From Streptomyces asoensis (GTDB lineage: Bacteria; Actinomycetota; Actinomycetes; Streptomycetales; Streptomycetaceae), in assembly GCF_013085465.1 (NCBI RefSeq), contig NZ_CP049838.1, positions 3,100,001 to 3,164,000 on the forward strand: a DNA stretch of 64,000 nt. The letters run 5' to 3'. Shown piece after piece: positions 51,967 to 60,491 of the stretch. The position numbers were made by a program, and so were the translations under genes. The notes under the pieces are model-generated. The model was not told the DNA's origin. It ran no database searches and was given only the letters and a program-made list of their open reading frames with translations. Each line of letters begins with the position of its first letter. The first letter of the stretch is position 1.

Positions 51967-53320
51967 ACAGGCGGACACTGGCGTTGCCGTCCGCGTAGTA
52001 GGCCACCGCCGACAACGAGGCCGCCGACAGTTCCATGCGGAACAGCGACTCGGGCGGGGCGCCCAGGGCGAGCCGTACGAACGTCTTGATCGGCGTCACG
52101 TGGGTGACCAGCAGAACCGTGCGGCCCGCGTACGCCGCGGCCAGTCTGTCCCGGGTGGCCGCGATCCGGGTGGCGGTCGCCGCGAAGCTCTCGCCGCCGC
52201 CGGTCGGCTCGGCCTCCGGGTCGGCCAGCCAGGCGTTCAGGTCGTCGGGGTGACGCTCGCGGACCTCGCCGAAGGTCAGCCCCTCCCAGGCGCCGAAGTC
52301 GGTCTCGATCAGTCCGTCCTCGACGGTCACCTCGAGGCCGAGGCGGGCGGCCACGGCCCCGGCCGTCTCGCGGGTGCGGGCGAGCGGGGAGGCGAGGATG
52401 TGCTGGACGGTCCCGCGCCGGGCGAGGGCGGCGGCGACCCGCTCGGCCTGCTCCCGGCCGACGTCCGAGAGGGAGGGATCGGTGCCGCCGCTGCCGGAGA
52501 ACCGCTTCTGCGGCGTGAGTGGCGTCTCGCCGTGCCGCAACAGCACGAAGGTGGCGGGCGCCCCGAGATCGGGCGCCGCCCCCCAGCCGACGGAGGGGGT
52601 GACCGCGGGCGTGACGGCGGCGGAGCCGACGGAAGAGGCCGACGCCGCAGCCGGAGCCACAGCCGGACCCGGAGCCGGGGTGGCGACCGTACGGGCGGCG
52701 CGGAGATCGGCGTCGGTATGCGTCGTCGCCTCCTCCTGCGCGGTGTCCGCGGGCGGGTCGGCGGGCGGGCGGGACCGGGCCAGGGCCTCGCGGGCCTTTG
52801 CCGCGCCCGCCGTGGCGTCGCCGGGCGGGCCGGACGGCTCGGGTGCGGCCGGGGTCACGGGGACACGGGCGTCGAGTTCGGCCCGCGACGCCCCGGCGTC
52901 CCACTGCTCGCCCCGCTTGCCCGCGTCCATCGCCTCGTTCGCCAGACGGTCGGCGTGCTTGTTCCGCTCGCGCGGCATCCACTCGTAGGTGACCTGCCCG
53001 GGCGGGAGGATCCGCGCCGCCTCGGCGGCCAGCGGCTTCATGTCGGGGTGCTTGATCTTCCAGCGGCCCGACATCTGCTCGACGACCAGCTTGGAGTCCA
53101 TGCGCACCCGCACCGTGGCGGACGGGTCGAGCTCGCGGGCGGCGCGCAGGCCGGCCACCAGCCCCCGGTACTCGGCCACGTTGTTGGTGGCGACGCCGAT
53201 GTACTCGGCGCGCTCGACGAGCGTCTCCCCCGTCGCCGCGTCGATCACCACGCTGCCGTAGCCCGCGGGCCCCGGGTTGCCCCGCGACCCGCCGTCGGCC
53301 TCGACGATGAACTCCCGCAC
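51938..53320 (-). CDS. Bifunctional RNase H / acid phosphatase
   Basis: 460 residues. N-terminal RNase H domain (1-130) with catalytic acids in VEADGGSRGNPG, NNVAEYRGL and RMDSKLVV. A Pro/Ala/Thr linker of about 110 residues follows. The C-terminal histidine phosphatase (about 253-455) has the LRHGET motif and the second His in LLVTHVTP; it resembles CobC alpha-ribazole phosphatase. This fusion is known in actinobacteria (Rv2228c type). It degrades RNA-DNA hybrids and may serve cobalamin synthesis. Last gene of the operon Nif3, zinc ribbon, this. Confidence 0.95.
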   Translation of the reverse strand: MREFIVEADGGSRGNPGPAGYGSVVIDAATGETLVERAEYIGVATNNVAEYRGLVAGLRAARELDPSATVRVRMDSKLVVEQMSGRWKIKHPDMKPLAAEAARILPPGQVTYEWMPRERNKHADRLANEAMDAGKRGEQWDAGASRAELDARVPVTPAAPEPSGPPGDATAGAAKAREALARSRPPADPPADTAQEEATTHTDADLRAARTVATPAPGPAVAPAAASASSVGSAAVTPAVTPSVGWGAAPDLGAPATFVLLRHGETPLTPQKRFSGSGGTDPSLSDVGREQAERVAAALARRGTVQHILASPLARTRETAGAVAARLGLEVTVEDGLIETDFGAWEGLTFGEVRERHPDDLNAWLADPEAEPTGGGESFAATATRIAATRDRLAAAYAGRTVLLVTHVTPIKTFVRLALGAPPESLFRMELSAASLSAVAYYADGNASVRLFNDTSHLRP

Positions 53321-53430
53321 GACGTACGCCCCTTACCGACTCCGACTACTGACCACTGACCACCGACTCCGATTGTCGACGGCCGATTTGCCGACTGCCG
53401 GCTGCCGGCTGCCGGTCTACCGACGGCCGA

Positions 53431-54174
53431 CTACAGGCCGGACTCGGACGTACGCACGAGGATGCGACGGCAGTTCTCGCACCGTACGACCGTGTCGGAC
53501 GGTGCCTTGCGGATCTCGGCCAGCTCGGTGATGGCGAGCTCCTGGCGGCAGCCCTGGCAGGTCCGCTGGTAGAGCTTGGCCGCGCCGACGCCACCCTGCT
53601 GCTCGCGCAGCTTCTCGTAGAGCTTGAGCAGATCGGCGGGCACGGCGGCCGCGATGACCTCGCGCTCCTTGGAGACGCTGGCGGCCTCGCTGTCGAACGC
53701 CTCCAGGGCCGCGTCCCGGCGCGCGAGGGCGTCGTCGATCTTCCCCTGGACGGAGCCGACCCGCTCGGTCAGCTCGGCGGCGCGCTCCTGCGCGCTCTCG
53801 CGGCGCTCCATGACCTCCAGGACGATGTCCTCGAGGTCGCCCTGGCGCTTGGCGAGGGAGACGATCTCCTTCTGGAGGTTCTCCAGGTCCTTGGAGGAGG
53901 TGACGGCCCCGGAGTCGAGCCGCTGCTGGTCGCGGGCGGCGCGCTGACGGACCTGGTCGACGTCCTGCTCGGCCTTGGTCTGCTCGCGGGCGGTGTCGCT
54001 CTCCTCGGTCTGCGCCGCGACAAGGAGGTCGCGCAGCTGCGTGAGGTCCTTGTTCAGCGACTCGATCTCGGCGTGCTCGGGCAGGGACCTCCGCTTGTGG
54101 GTGAGCTGCTGGAGACGGGCGTCGAGGGCCTGGACGTCGAGGAGTCGGATCTGGTCGGCGGGCGCGGCGTTCAG
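53431..54174 (-). CDS. Coiled-coil zinc-ribbon protein
   Basis: 247 residues from CTG 54174. A long coiled coil (about 15-180) is followed by a C4 zinc ribbon, CQGC and CENC, near 210-240. The CTG overlaps the Nif3 stop as CTGA and has GGGAG seven bases upstream; a TAG closes the frame eight codons before and no ATG/GTG/TTG occurs until the middle of the coiled coil, while the family begins xNAAPADQIRLLDVQ. Related to Rv2229c; molecular role unknown. The operon order Nif3, this, RNase H is conserved in actinobacteria. Confidence 0.9.
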   Translation of the reverse strand: MNAAPADQIRLLDVQALDARLQQLTHKRRSLPEHAEIESLNKDLTQLRDLLVAAQTEESDTAREQTKAEQDVDQVRQRAARDQQRLDSGAVTSSKDLENLQKEIVSLAKRQGDLEDIVLEVMERRESAQERAAELTERVGSVQGKIDDALARRDAALEAFDSEAASVSKEREVIAAAVPADLLKLYEKLREQQGGVGAAKLYQRTCQGCRQELAITELAEIRKAPSDTVVRCENCRRILVRTSESGL

Positions 54175-55046
54175 TTGGGGGCTCCCATTGAGCTAGAGGT
54201 GGCGTTGGACGCCGCGTGGGCCGTCCAGGGGTCGGTGACCGTACGGGAGACGTGGACCCGCAGGTCCCACCCCCGCCGGTCGGAGATCTCGTCGAGCTGG
54301 GTGGCGGCCAGCTCGCACCAGGGCCACTCGGTGGCCCAGTGCGCCGCGTCGAGCAGCGCGAGAGGTGAGTGGGCGCCGTGGGCGCGGTCCGCGATGAACT
54401 CCGACGCCGGGTGGTGGCGCAGGTCCGCGGTGAGGAAGGCGTCGACGCCGGCCGCACGGACGTGGTCGAACAGGCTGTCGCCGGAGCCGCCGCTGACGGC
54501 GACGGTCCGCACCAGCGCCTCCGGGTCCCCCGCCGCCCGGATGCCCTGCGCGGTGGCGGGCAGCCGCTCGGCGGCGCGGGCGGCGAGCTCACGGACGGTG
54601 AGCGGGTGGTCGAGCTCGCAGACGCGCCCGAGGCCGCGCCGCCCCTCGGGGTCGCTCGGATCCGGCACGAGAGGCCGTACGACCCGCAGGTCGAGCGCAC
54701 CGGCGAGGGCGTCGCTCACGCCGGGATCGGCGGTGTCGGCGTTGGTGTGCGCGACGTGCAGGGCGATGTCGTTCTTGATGAGGGTGTGCACGACACGGCC
54801 CTTGAAAGTGGAGGCCGCGACGGTCGTCGTCCCGCGCAGATACAGCGGATGATGGGTGACGAGCAGATCGGCGCCGAGCTTCACGGCTTCCTCGACGATC
54901 TCCTGGACGGGATCTACGGCGAACAGGACCCGGGAGACCTCCTGCTCGGGTTCGCCCACGACCGTGCCGACCGCGTCCCAGGACTCGGCCCGCTCGGCGG
55001 GCCACAGGTTCTCCAGCGCGGCGATGACTTCAGACAGACGGGGCAC
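54171..55046 (-). CDS. Nif3-like dinuclear metal centre protein
   Basis: 291 residues. The family motifs AESWDAVGTVVGEPE, DLLVTHHPLYLRG (metal-binding His pair near 62-63) and LFDHVRAAGVDAFLTADLRHH are present, and the C-terminal motif with DAAHWATEW carries a further His. NIF3/YbgI proteins are toroid hexamers with a two-metal site; some act on folate or cyclic compounds, but the function is open. First gene of a three-gene operon. Confidence 0.93.
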   Translation of the reverse strand: MPRLSEVIAALENLWPAERAESWDAVGTVVGEPEQEVSRVLFAVDPVQEIVEEAVKLGADLLVTHHPLYLRGTTTVAASTFKGRVVHTLIKNDIALHVAHTNADTADPGVSDALAGALDLRVVRPLVPDPSDPEGRRGLGRVCELDHPLTVRELAARAAERLPATAQGIRAAGDPEALVRTVAVSGGSGDSLFDHVRAAGVDAFLTADLRHHPASEFIADRAHGAHSPLALLDAAHWATEWPWCELAATQLDEISDRRGWDLRVHVSRTVTDPWTAHAASNATSSSMGAPN

Positions 55047-55269
55047 GGGGAAAGGCTACCTGGCCGTCTCACCGGCACGTACCGGTGCCGCCGATGCCGT
55101 CGCGGCCACCCCGGCCGGCGACCGGGAGTGAGCGGGCGGCCGATGCACACGCCTCCCACCACCCTCAGGCGAATCGCTTCTGCACCACTCTTATGAGGGA
55201 AGAAGGCCGCCCGGCGGTCCCACGTCCGTGCGTACGAAAACTAGCTTCGTCGCCGGAGGTGACCGAACG

Positions 55270-56826
55270 ATGACGATGCCGGCCTGTGCGATCGAGCCCA
55301 CCGCTGCGGACGGGAGTGACCCCGAGGACGGCGCCGCCGAGCCCACGCCACACGCGGAGGAGCACGCGGACGAGCACGCGAGCCCCGCGATCACGGCCGA
55401 TCACGCGATCACGGCGGACCGCATGATCGCGTCGGATCACGTGCCCCCTGAGGACCACGGGATCACGGAGGACCGTGGGATCACGGAGGACCGTGGGATC
55501 ACGACGGACCGTGGGATCACGACGGACTACGCGATCACGGATTACCCCAGGTTCATGGGAAGCCAAGAGGCCGTTGCGGACCGCGTGCTCGTGGTCGGCC
55601 GTGAGAGCGAGGCTGACCGCGTGCTCACGGATGGCCGTGGAAGCGAGGCGGACCGCGTGATCACCGGTGGCCGTGGAAGTGACACCGACCGTGTGCTCGC
55701 GGTCGGCCGGGGAAGCGTGGCGGACTGTGTGATCACGGCCGGTGGTGCCTACGCCGCGCGGCTCGCCCGGGCCGGCGACTCCTGGTTCCCCGAGCGCTGG
55801 ACCCTGGACGGCCCCGAGCCGTACGCCGTACCGCTGCCCGGCAACCAGCCGGAGGAACCCGGCACGGAGGTGCAGCCGATGGCCGACGGCCGGGTCCTGA
55901 TCCGGCGGCCGATCGAGGGACGGCACACGTTCTCGCTGCTGTATCCGACCGGCCCCGCCACGGGCGAGCTGCCGCTGGGCGCCGTCGAGTGCCCGGACGA
56001 GGGCACCCGGCTGCACCTGCTCCCACCGGCCCCGTGCGGCGAACGCGCGTACGCCCTCGCCGTCGGCCCTCACACGACGACCCTGTGGCTGGTCGCGGGC
56101 GGCACCTTCGGCCCCGAGTACCTGGCCGAGATCCCCGGCCGCTGCTCGGGCGGTGTCTGGCTGGACCGCACGGGCCGCATGCTCGCACTGGACCGGGAGG
56201 TCGGCGGCCGCACGAAGACGATCGTCGTGGACCTGGAGCGCGGCGGCGAGGTGTCGCCCCTGTTGCAGATCGCCGCCGAGAGCGACGACCGCCTGCTGCT
56301 CGCCGACTCCGACAGCGGGCTGCTGCTCATCCGCTCGGACGCGCCCTCGCCGGGCGAGGCACGGCTGGGCTGGGGGGTCCTCGGCAGCACGCTGCCGGTC
56401 CGCTTCCCGGAGTCGCTGCACCCGCCGGACCTCGCTCTCACCCCCTTCGCGAGCCAGCCGGGCCAGGCGCTCCTCCCCGAGGCCTGCGCGGTGGCGCTCC
56501 GCATCGACGGCCCCTTCGGCACCTGGGTGGGCGTATGGCGTCCGGCCGATCGTCGACTGCACCAGCTTCCGGCACCTGACGGGTGGTTGGCGGGCAGTGG
56601 GCTGTGGACACCGGAGGGCGTTCTCCGGCTGCCGTACGCCACGGAGGCGGAGCCGTGCGGGGTGGCACCGCTGACGGCACCGATCACCGCACCGCCTTCG
56701 TCGGCACCGTCGACGTCGCCGTCCGAAGAGGCCACGCCACTCGAGGAACCGCCGCGGCCGGCGCCCGCCGCCGCCCGTCCGGTCCCCCTTCAGCAAGCCC
56801 CCCTCGGCCGACTTGTAACGAAGTAG
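55270..56826 (+). CDS. Protein with two N-terminal tandem repeat arrays and a WD/propeller-like C-terminal domain
   Basis: 518 residues from ATG 55270, which follows GGAGGTGA by seven bases. After an acidic Ala/Glu/His region, residues about 63-90 are 6-residue GITEDR-type units, and about 103-155 are 12-residue ADRVLxxGRGSE units. The remaining 330 residues have regular beta-strand blocks (WLVAGGTFGPEYLAEIPGR, RTKTIVVDLERGGEV, DDRLLLADSDSGLLL) like a beta-propeller. A Pro/Ala/Ser tail ends it. No signal peptide. I do not recognise the family; the core looks conserved, the arrays look expanded. Confidence 0.82.
   Translation: MTMPACAIEPTAADGSDPEDGAAEPTPHAEEHADEHASPAITADHAITADRMIASDHVPPEDHGITEDRGITEDRGITTDRGITTDYAITDYPRFMGSQEAVADRVLVVGRESEADRVLTDGRGSEADRVITGGRGSDTDRVLAVGRGSVADCVITAGGAYAARLARAGDSWFPERWTLDGPEPYAVPLPGNQPEEPGTEVQPMADGRVLIRRPIEGRHTFSLLYPTGPATGELPLGAVECPDEGTRLHLLPPAPCGERAYALAVGPHTTTLWLVAGGTFGPEYLAEIPGRCSGGVWLDRTGRMLALDREVGGRTKTIVVDLERGGEVSPLLQIAAESDDRLLLADSDSGLLLIRSDAPSPGEARLGWGVLGSTLPVRFPESLHPPDLALTPFASQPGQALLPEACAVALRIDGPFGTWVGVWRPADRRLHQLPAPDGWLAGSGLWTPEGVLRLPYATEAEPCGVAPLTAPITAPPSSAPSTSPSEEATPLEEPPRPAPAAARPVPLQQAPLGRLVTK
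55459..55530 (+). repeat. 18-bp in-frame tandem repeat (4 units)
   Basis: Units of 18 bases beginning GGGATCACGGAGGACCGT, the first two identical and the next two with one and four changes. They encode GITEDR/GITTDR. Flanking sequence upstream (55388-55430) shows diverged copies of the same unit. Confidence 0.9.
55576..55719 (+). repeat. 36-bp in-frame tandem repeat (4 units plus partial)
   Basis: Units start GCGGACCGCGTG and encode ADRVL..GR.SE; unit borders are at 55576, 55612, 55648 and 55684, with a partial fifth. Differences are scattered, so the array is older than the 18-bp array. Confidence 0.88.
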
Positions 56827-56923
56827 CAGCGGTTGGCGTGGCCGCCTGGATCAGCCCCTCGGTGTGCCGGATAAAATCGCCCGGCTGTAAAGAAAGATCA
56901 TGTTGACGGGGTGAATTCTTCCG

Positions 56924-57118
56924 ATGAGCGACACAAGCACCAGGCAGCCGCTGGCCGCCGACTCCCAGGAGACGGCCGGACACGGCCGGCACCGGGGCCC
57001 GGTCTCGTCCCAGGACGGCGACTCGGCCCCACACGGCCGGCACCGCAAGCCGGCCGAGAGCAGGGCCGACAGCTGGGCCGGCGGTTGGGTCGAGGACAGG
57101 GCCGAGGCAACTGTCTGA
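56924..57118 (+). CDS. Small basic protein with HGRHR repeats
   Basis: 64 residues, no signal peptide or hydrophobic segment. GHGRHRGPVSSQDGDSAPHG and HGRHRKPAES show two HGRHR units, from a duplicated DNA segment (CGGCCGGCACCG). Similar HGRHR peptides are common in Streptomyces from my recollection, with no known function. An AT-rich stretch with GATAAAAT (about 56869-56876) could be its promoter. A perfect hairpin follows the stop. Confidence 0.6.
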   Translation: MSDTSTRQPLAADSQETAGHGRHRGPVSSQDGDSAPHGRHRKPAESRADSWAGGWVEDRAEATV

Positions 57119-57133
57119 CGGTACGCCGTACAC

Positions 57134-57175
57134 CGAAGGGGCTCCGGTCGTCGATGGACGACCGGAGCCCCTTCG
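57134..57175. terminator. Strong bidirectional terminator
   Basis: A perfect 19-bp stem (CGAAGGGGCTCCGGTCGTC and its complement) with loop GATG, between the small + strand gene and the convergent SDR gene. Confidence 0.85.
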
Positions 57176-57213
57176 CACGCGCATCCACCCTTGACCTACT
57201 CCTACTCCTCCAC

Positions 57214-58161
57214 CTACGCCTGCCCCCGCCGTAGTCCCAGCACCTCCGCCGCGGCGAACGTCTCCCCCCGGGGCCGGTCCGCGAAGTGCGCGCCGAGGAC
57301 GGCGTCCAGCTCCTCGTAGCCGAACACGTCCTCCTTGCTGTCGAACTTGGCTCGCACCCGAGGGCGTTCGACGACGGCGACCATGCCACCGTGCGCGACG
57401 AGCAGCTGTCCGTTGATCCGGGCGGCGGCCGGCGAGGCCAAGTAGCCGACCAGCGGGGCCACATGCTCGGGTGCGAGTGGGTCGAGTCCGCCCTCGTCCG
57501 GCTGTGCGAACCCGGCGAAGACGTCCTCCGTCATCCGGGTGCGGGCGCGCGGGCAGATGGCGTTGGCCGTGACCCCGTACTTGGCGAGCGCGAGTGCCGT
57601 GGACGTCGTCAGCCCGACGACTCCCCCTTTGGCCGCCGCGTAGTTGGGCTGCCCGGCCGAGCCCGCGAGGAACGCCTCCGAGGAGGTGTTCACGATCCGC
57701 CCGTACACCGGACCGCCCGCCGCCTTGGACCGGTCGCGCCAGTGGGCGGCGGCGAAGCGGGTCGTGTTGAAGTGCCCCTTGAGGTGGACCCGGACGACCG
57801 CGTCCCACTCCTCCTCGGCCATCGAGAAGACCATGCGGTCGCGCAGGATGCCCGCGTTGTTGACCAGCACGTCCAGTTTGCCGAACTCGCTGATCGCCAA
57901 CTCGACGAGCAGACGCGCCTGTTCGAAGTCGGCGACGTCCCCGGTGTGGGCGAGCGCGGTGCCGCCGGCCGACCGGATCTCCCGCGCCACCTCCTCGGCG
58001 GGGCCGGCCGACGCCTCGCCCGACCCGTCCCGGCCGGGCTGACCGTAGTCGTTGACGACGACGGCCGCGCCCAGCCGCGCCAGCTCCAGCGCCTCGGCCC
58101 GGCCGAGTCCGCGCCCGGCGCCGGTGACGATCGCGGCCAGCCCCTCAAGTGGCAGTGCCAT
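57214..58161 (-). CDS. SDR, 3-hydroxyacyl-CoA dehydrogenase (MFE-2/Hsd4A-like)
   Basis: 315 residues. Cofactor motif TGAGRGLGRAEAL (about 14-26), the VVVNDYG segment with an Asp that selects NAD, NNAGILRD near 99, catalytic Ser in VNTSSEAF and YAAAKGGVVGL near 177. The VVVNDYGQPGRDGSGEAS region is typical of the dehydrogenase part of peroxisomal multifunctional enzyme 2 and of actinobacterial Hsd4A. It would oxidise the 3-hydroxyacyl-CoA formed by the MaoC hydratase. ATG 58161 follows GGGGTGA at eight bases; last gene of a three-gene operon. Confidence 0.9.
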   Translation of the reverse strand: MALPLEGLAAIVTGAGRGLGRAEALELARLGAAVVVNDYGQPGRDGSGEASAGPAEEVAREIRSAGGTALAHTGDVADFEQARLLVELAISEFGKLDVLVNNAGILRDRMVFSMAEEEWDAVVRVHLKGHFNTTRFAAAHWRDRSKAAGGPVYGRIVNTSSEAFLAGSAGQPNYAAAKGGVVGLTTSTALALAKYGVTANAICPRARTRMTEDVFAGFAQPDEGGLDPLAPEHVAPLVGYLASPAAARINGQLLVAHGGMVAVVERPRVRAKFDSKEDVFGYEELDAVLGAHFADRPRGETFAAAEVLGLRRGQA

Positions 58162-58176
58162 CCGGACGGTCACCCC

Positions 58177-59253
58177 TCAGATCTCTATGCACGTACGGAG
58201 CGCCGCCCCGGTACGCATCTGGTCCAGCGCCTCGTTGATCTCGGTGAGCGCCACGCGGTGGGTGATCAGGCCCGACAGGTCGATCCGGCCGGCCCGCCAC
58301 AGGGCGATCGTCCGCTCGTAGGAGCGCAGGACGTCCCCGCCGCCGTACATCGAGGGCAGGATCCGCTTCTCGTCGAAGAACAGCTCGAACATGTTGAGCT
58401 GGAGGAAGTCGTCCAGGGCACCCGCGCCGACGACGACGAGGGTGCCGCCGCGCCGGGTGTTGTCGTACGCGGTGCGGGCGGTGGCGGAGCGGCCGACGAC
58501 CTCGAAGACGTAGTCGAAACCCTCGCCGCCGGTGACCAGTTGCTTCGCTCCGGGCAGCTCGTCCGGTGAGACGGCCTTCGTGGCGCCGAAGTCGAGGGCG
58601 GCCTCCCGGCGCGAGGCGACCGGGTCGACGGCCACGATCTCGGCGGCGCCCTTGAGCCGCGCGCCCTGGATCGCGGAGATGCCGACGCCTCCGCAGCCGA
58701 TGACGGCGACCGACGAACCGGCCTCCACCTCGGCCGTGTTGAGGGCGGCGCCCAGACCCGTGGTCACTCCGCAGCCGATGAGCGCGGCGATGTCGAAGGG
58801 GACGTCGTCGGGGATCGGGACCGCGCAGCCCGCGTCGACCACCACCTCCTCGGCGAAGGTTCCGGTGCCGGCGAAGCCGAAGACGTCTCCGCCGGGGCGG
58901 CGGAAGTTGGGTGTGCCCGCGTTCATGAACCCGGCCAGGCACAGTTCGGTCTGGCCGCGCTTGCACGCGGGACACGCCCCGCAGGCCGGCAACCAGCAGA
59001 CGACGACCCGGTCTCCGGGCTTCACCCGGGTGACGCCCTCCCCCACCTCCAGGATCTCGCCCGCACCCTCGTGACCGGGCACGAAGGGCGCGGGCTGCGG
59101 CAGCACCCCGCCCATCGCGGACAGGTCCGAGTGGCACAGGCCCGTGGCCCGCACCCGGATCCTGACCCGTCCGGGGCCGAAGCCCACCGCCTCGACGTCG
59201 TCGAGAACCTCCAGCTTGTCCTGGCCGATCTCGTGCAGTACGGCTGCGCGCAT
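58177..59253 (-). CDS. Zinc-dependent alcohol dehydrogenase
   Basis: 358 residues. Catalytic zinc ligands Cys in ATGLCHSDLS (about 39) and His-Glu in PGHEGAGEILE, structural zinc Cys cluster CGACPACKRGQTELC (about 91-105), Rossmann GCGGVGISAIQG near 187. It oxidises an alcohol or reduces an aldehyde/ketone with NAD(H). It sits between the MaoC and SDR genes with gaps of 47 and 15 bases, so all three form one transcript. Substrate is probably linked to acyl-CoA or sterol breakdown. Confidence 0.92.
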   Translation of the reverse strand: MRAAVLHEIGQDKLEVLDDVEAVGFGPGRVRIRVRATGLCHSDLSAMGGVLPQPAPFVPGHEGAGEILEVGEGVTRVKPGDRVVVCWLPACGACPACKRGQTELCLAGFMNAGTPNFRRPGGDVFGFAGTGTFAEEVVVDAGCAVPIPDDVPFDIAALIGCGVTTGLGAALNTAEVEAGSSVAVIGCGGVGISAIQGARLKGAAEIVAVDPVASRREAALDFGATKAVSPDELPGAKQLVTGGEGFDYVFEVVGRSATARTAYDNTRRGGTLVVVGAGALDDFLQLNMFELFFDEKRILPSMYGGGDVLRSYERTIALWRAGRIDLSGLITHRVALTEINEALDQMRTGAALRTCIEI

Positions 59254-59300
59254 GGTGCGGCTCCCCTCGGGTCCCCTCGGATGCTGGGCGGTTCTGGAGT

Positions 59301-60158
59301 TCAGGAGTGTTCGACGAGCGTGTCCGCCAGGACGGGCGCGTCGTCCCGTTGTACGGCGCTCACGGCCACCCGGACGGCGCCTTCACCGCGCCACACGCGG
59401 ATACGCAGGGTCTCTCCCGGGAACACCACGCCGGCGAAGCGCGTGGCGTAGCCGCGCACCCGGCTCACATCGCCGTCGAGCAGCGTGTCGACGACTGCCT
59501 TGAGCGTGATGCCGTAGGTGCACAGGCCGTGCAGGATGGGCCGGTCGAATCCGGCGAGTTTCGCGAACTCCGGGTCGGCGTGCAGCGGGTTGTAGTCGCC
59601 GGAGAGGCGGTAGAGGAGGGCCTGGTCCTCGCGGACGGTCCGTTCGACCACCTTGTCGGGCGCCCCGGCGGGCGGCTCGAGCCGGGCGGAGGGGCCCCGG
59701 TCGCCGCCCCATCCGCCTTCCCCGCGGACGAAGATCTGGGCGTCGTTGGTCCACAACGGCCCGTCCGCGTCGGCGACCTCGGTGCGCATGACGAGGACGG
59801 CGGCCTTGCCCTTGTCGTAGACGGCGGCGATGCGTCCGGTGGCGGTCGCCCGGCCGGTCACCGGGATGGGGCGGTGGATCTCCAGGCGCTGGCCGCCGTG
59901 CAGGACGCGGGCGAGGTCGACCTCGACGCCGGGCATGGACAGTCCGCTGATCACGCCGGGCGAGCCGGAGCCGGCGACGGTGGCGAAGCTCGGCAGGACG
60001 TGGAGCCGGGACTCCAGCGTGTAGCGCAGTTCGTCGGGGTCGGTGGCCGGGACTCCCGCGCCGATGCCGAGGTGGTACAGCTGGACGTCCCGGCGGTCCC
60101 AGGTGATCTCGCCGGTCCGAGGTTCGGCGGCGAGCGCCTTGGCTGCGTCGATGGGCAT
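59301..60158 (-). CDS. MaoC-type enoyl-CoA hydratase 2
   Basis: 285 residues, a double hotdog protein. The hydratase 2 motif with catalytic Asp and His is in YRLSGDYNPLHADPEF, followed by FDRPILHGLCTYG. It hydrates trans-2-enoyl-CoA to the (R)-3-hydroxyacyl-CoA. The N-terminal hotdog is degenerate, as in eukaryotic MFE-2 and actinobacterial Hsd4B. AGGAG precedes ATG 60158. First gene of the operon; a KstR-like site lies 130 bases upstream. Confidence 0.92.
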   Translation of the reverse strand: MPIDAAKALAAEPRTGEITWDRRDVQLYHLGIGAGVPATDPDELRYTLESRLHVLPSFATVAGSGSPGVISGLSMPGVEVDLARVLHGGQRLEIHRPIPVTGRATATGRIAAVYDKGKAAVLVMRTEVADADGPLWTNDAQIFVRGEGGWGGDRGPSARLEPPAGAPDKVVERTVREDQALLYRLSGDYNPLHADPEFAKLAGFDRPILHGLCTYGITLKAVVDTLLDGDVSRVRGYATRFAGVVFPGETLRIRVWRGEGAVRVAVSAVQRDDAPVLADTLVEHS

Positions 60159-60287
60159 GGAGCTCCTGATCGCTCGGATCGACAGGATCGATCGCATCGT
60201 TCAGAGACCTCGGCACGGCCGTCCGCACCGATCGGCCGCACCGAGGCCGCCACGGGGCCGCGGAACCCGCCCTGCCCAGAACGGATC

Positions 60288-60301
60288 TAGAACGCGTTCC
60301 A
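60288..60301. promoter_or_regulatory. KstR-like operator upstream of the MaoC operon
   Basis: TAGAACGCGTTCCA fits the 14-base KstR consensus TnnAACnnGTTnnA at every fixed position; the core GAACGCGTTC is a perfect palindrome. KstR represses sterol side-chain and ring degradation genes in actinobacteria. The genes 130 bases away resemble hsd4B and hsd4A, which are KstR targets. Confidence 0.6.
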
Positions 60302-60357
60302 GTGCGGCGACCCCCTGTATAGCCCAGGCCCCGGAAGTTGTGAAGACACCTGACGGC

Positions 60358-60383
60358 ATGTCAGAAACGGGTGTCGATGACAT
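60358..60383. promoter_or_regulatory. Inverted repeat upstream of the two-component operon
   Basis: ATGTCA and TGACAT are separated by 14 bases, about 109 bases before the kinase start. This spacing suits a dimeric NarL/LuxR-type response regulator and could be the self-regulation site of the downstream regulator. Confidence 0.35.
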
Positions 60384-60491
60384 TTGTACTGCCCGACTGC
60401 GTACGTCCCGCACTGCCGCGAGGGGGCCCGGAAACGTAGCGTCGAAGACAGGCACACGACCGTGGAAGATGCAGGAACGGGGGACGGACAC

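Larger units (their letters stand above)
60159..60491. other. 333-base divergent intergenic region
   Basis: Promoter region for the MaoC operon (minus) and the sensor kinase (plus). It contains GGATCGA repeats near 60177-60195, a KstR-type site at 60288-60301, a TGTATAG -10-like element near 60315 and an inverted repeat at 60358-60383. No gene is supported in it. Confidence 0.75.
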
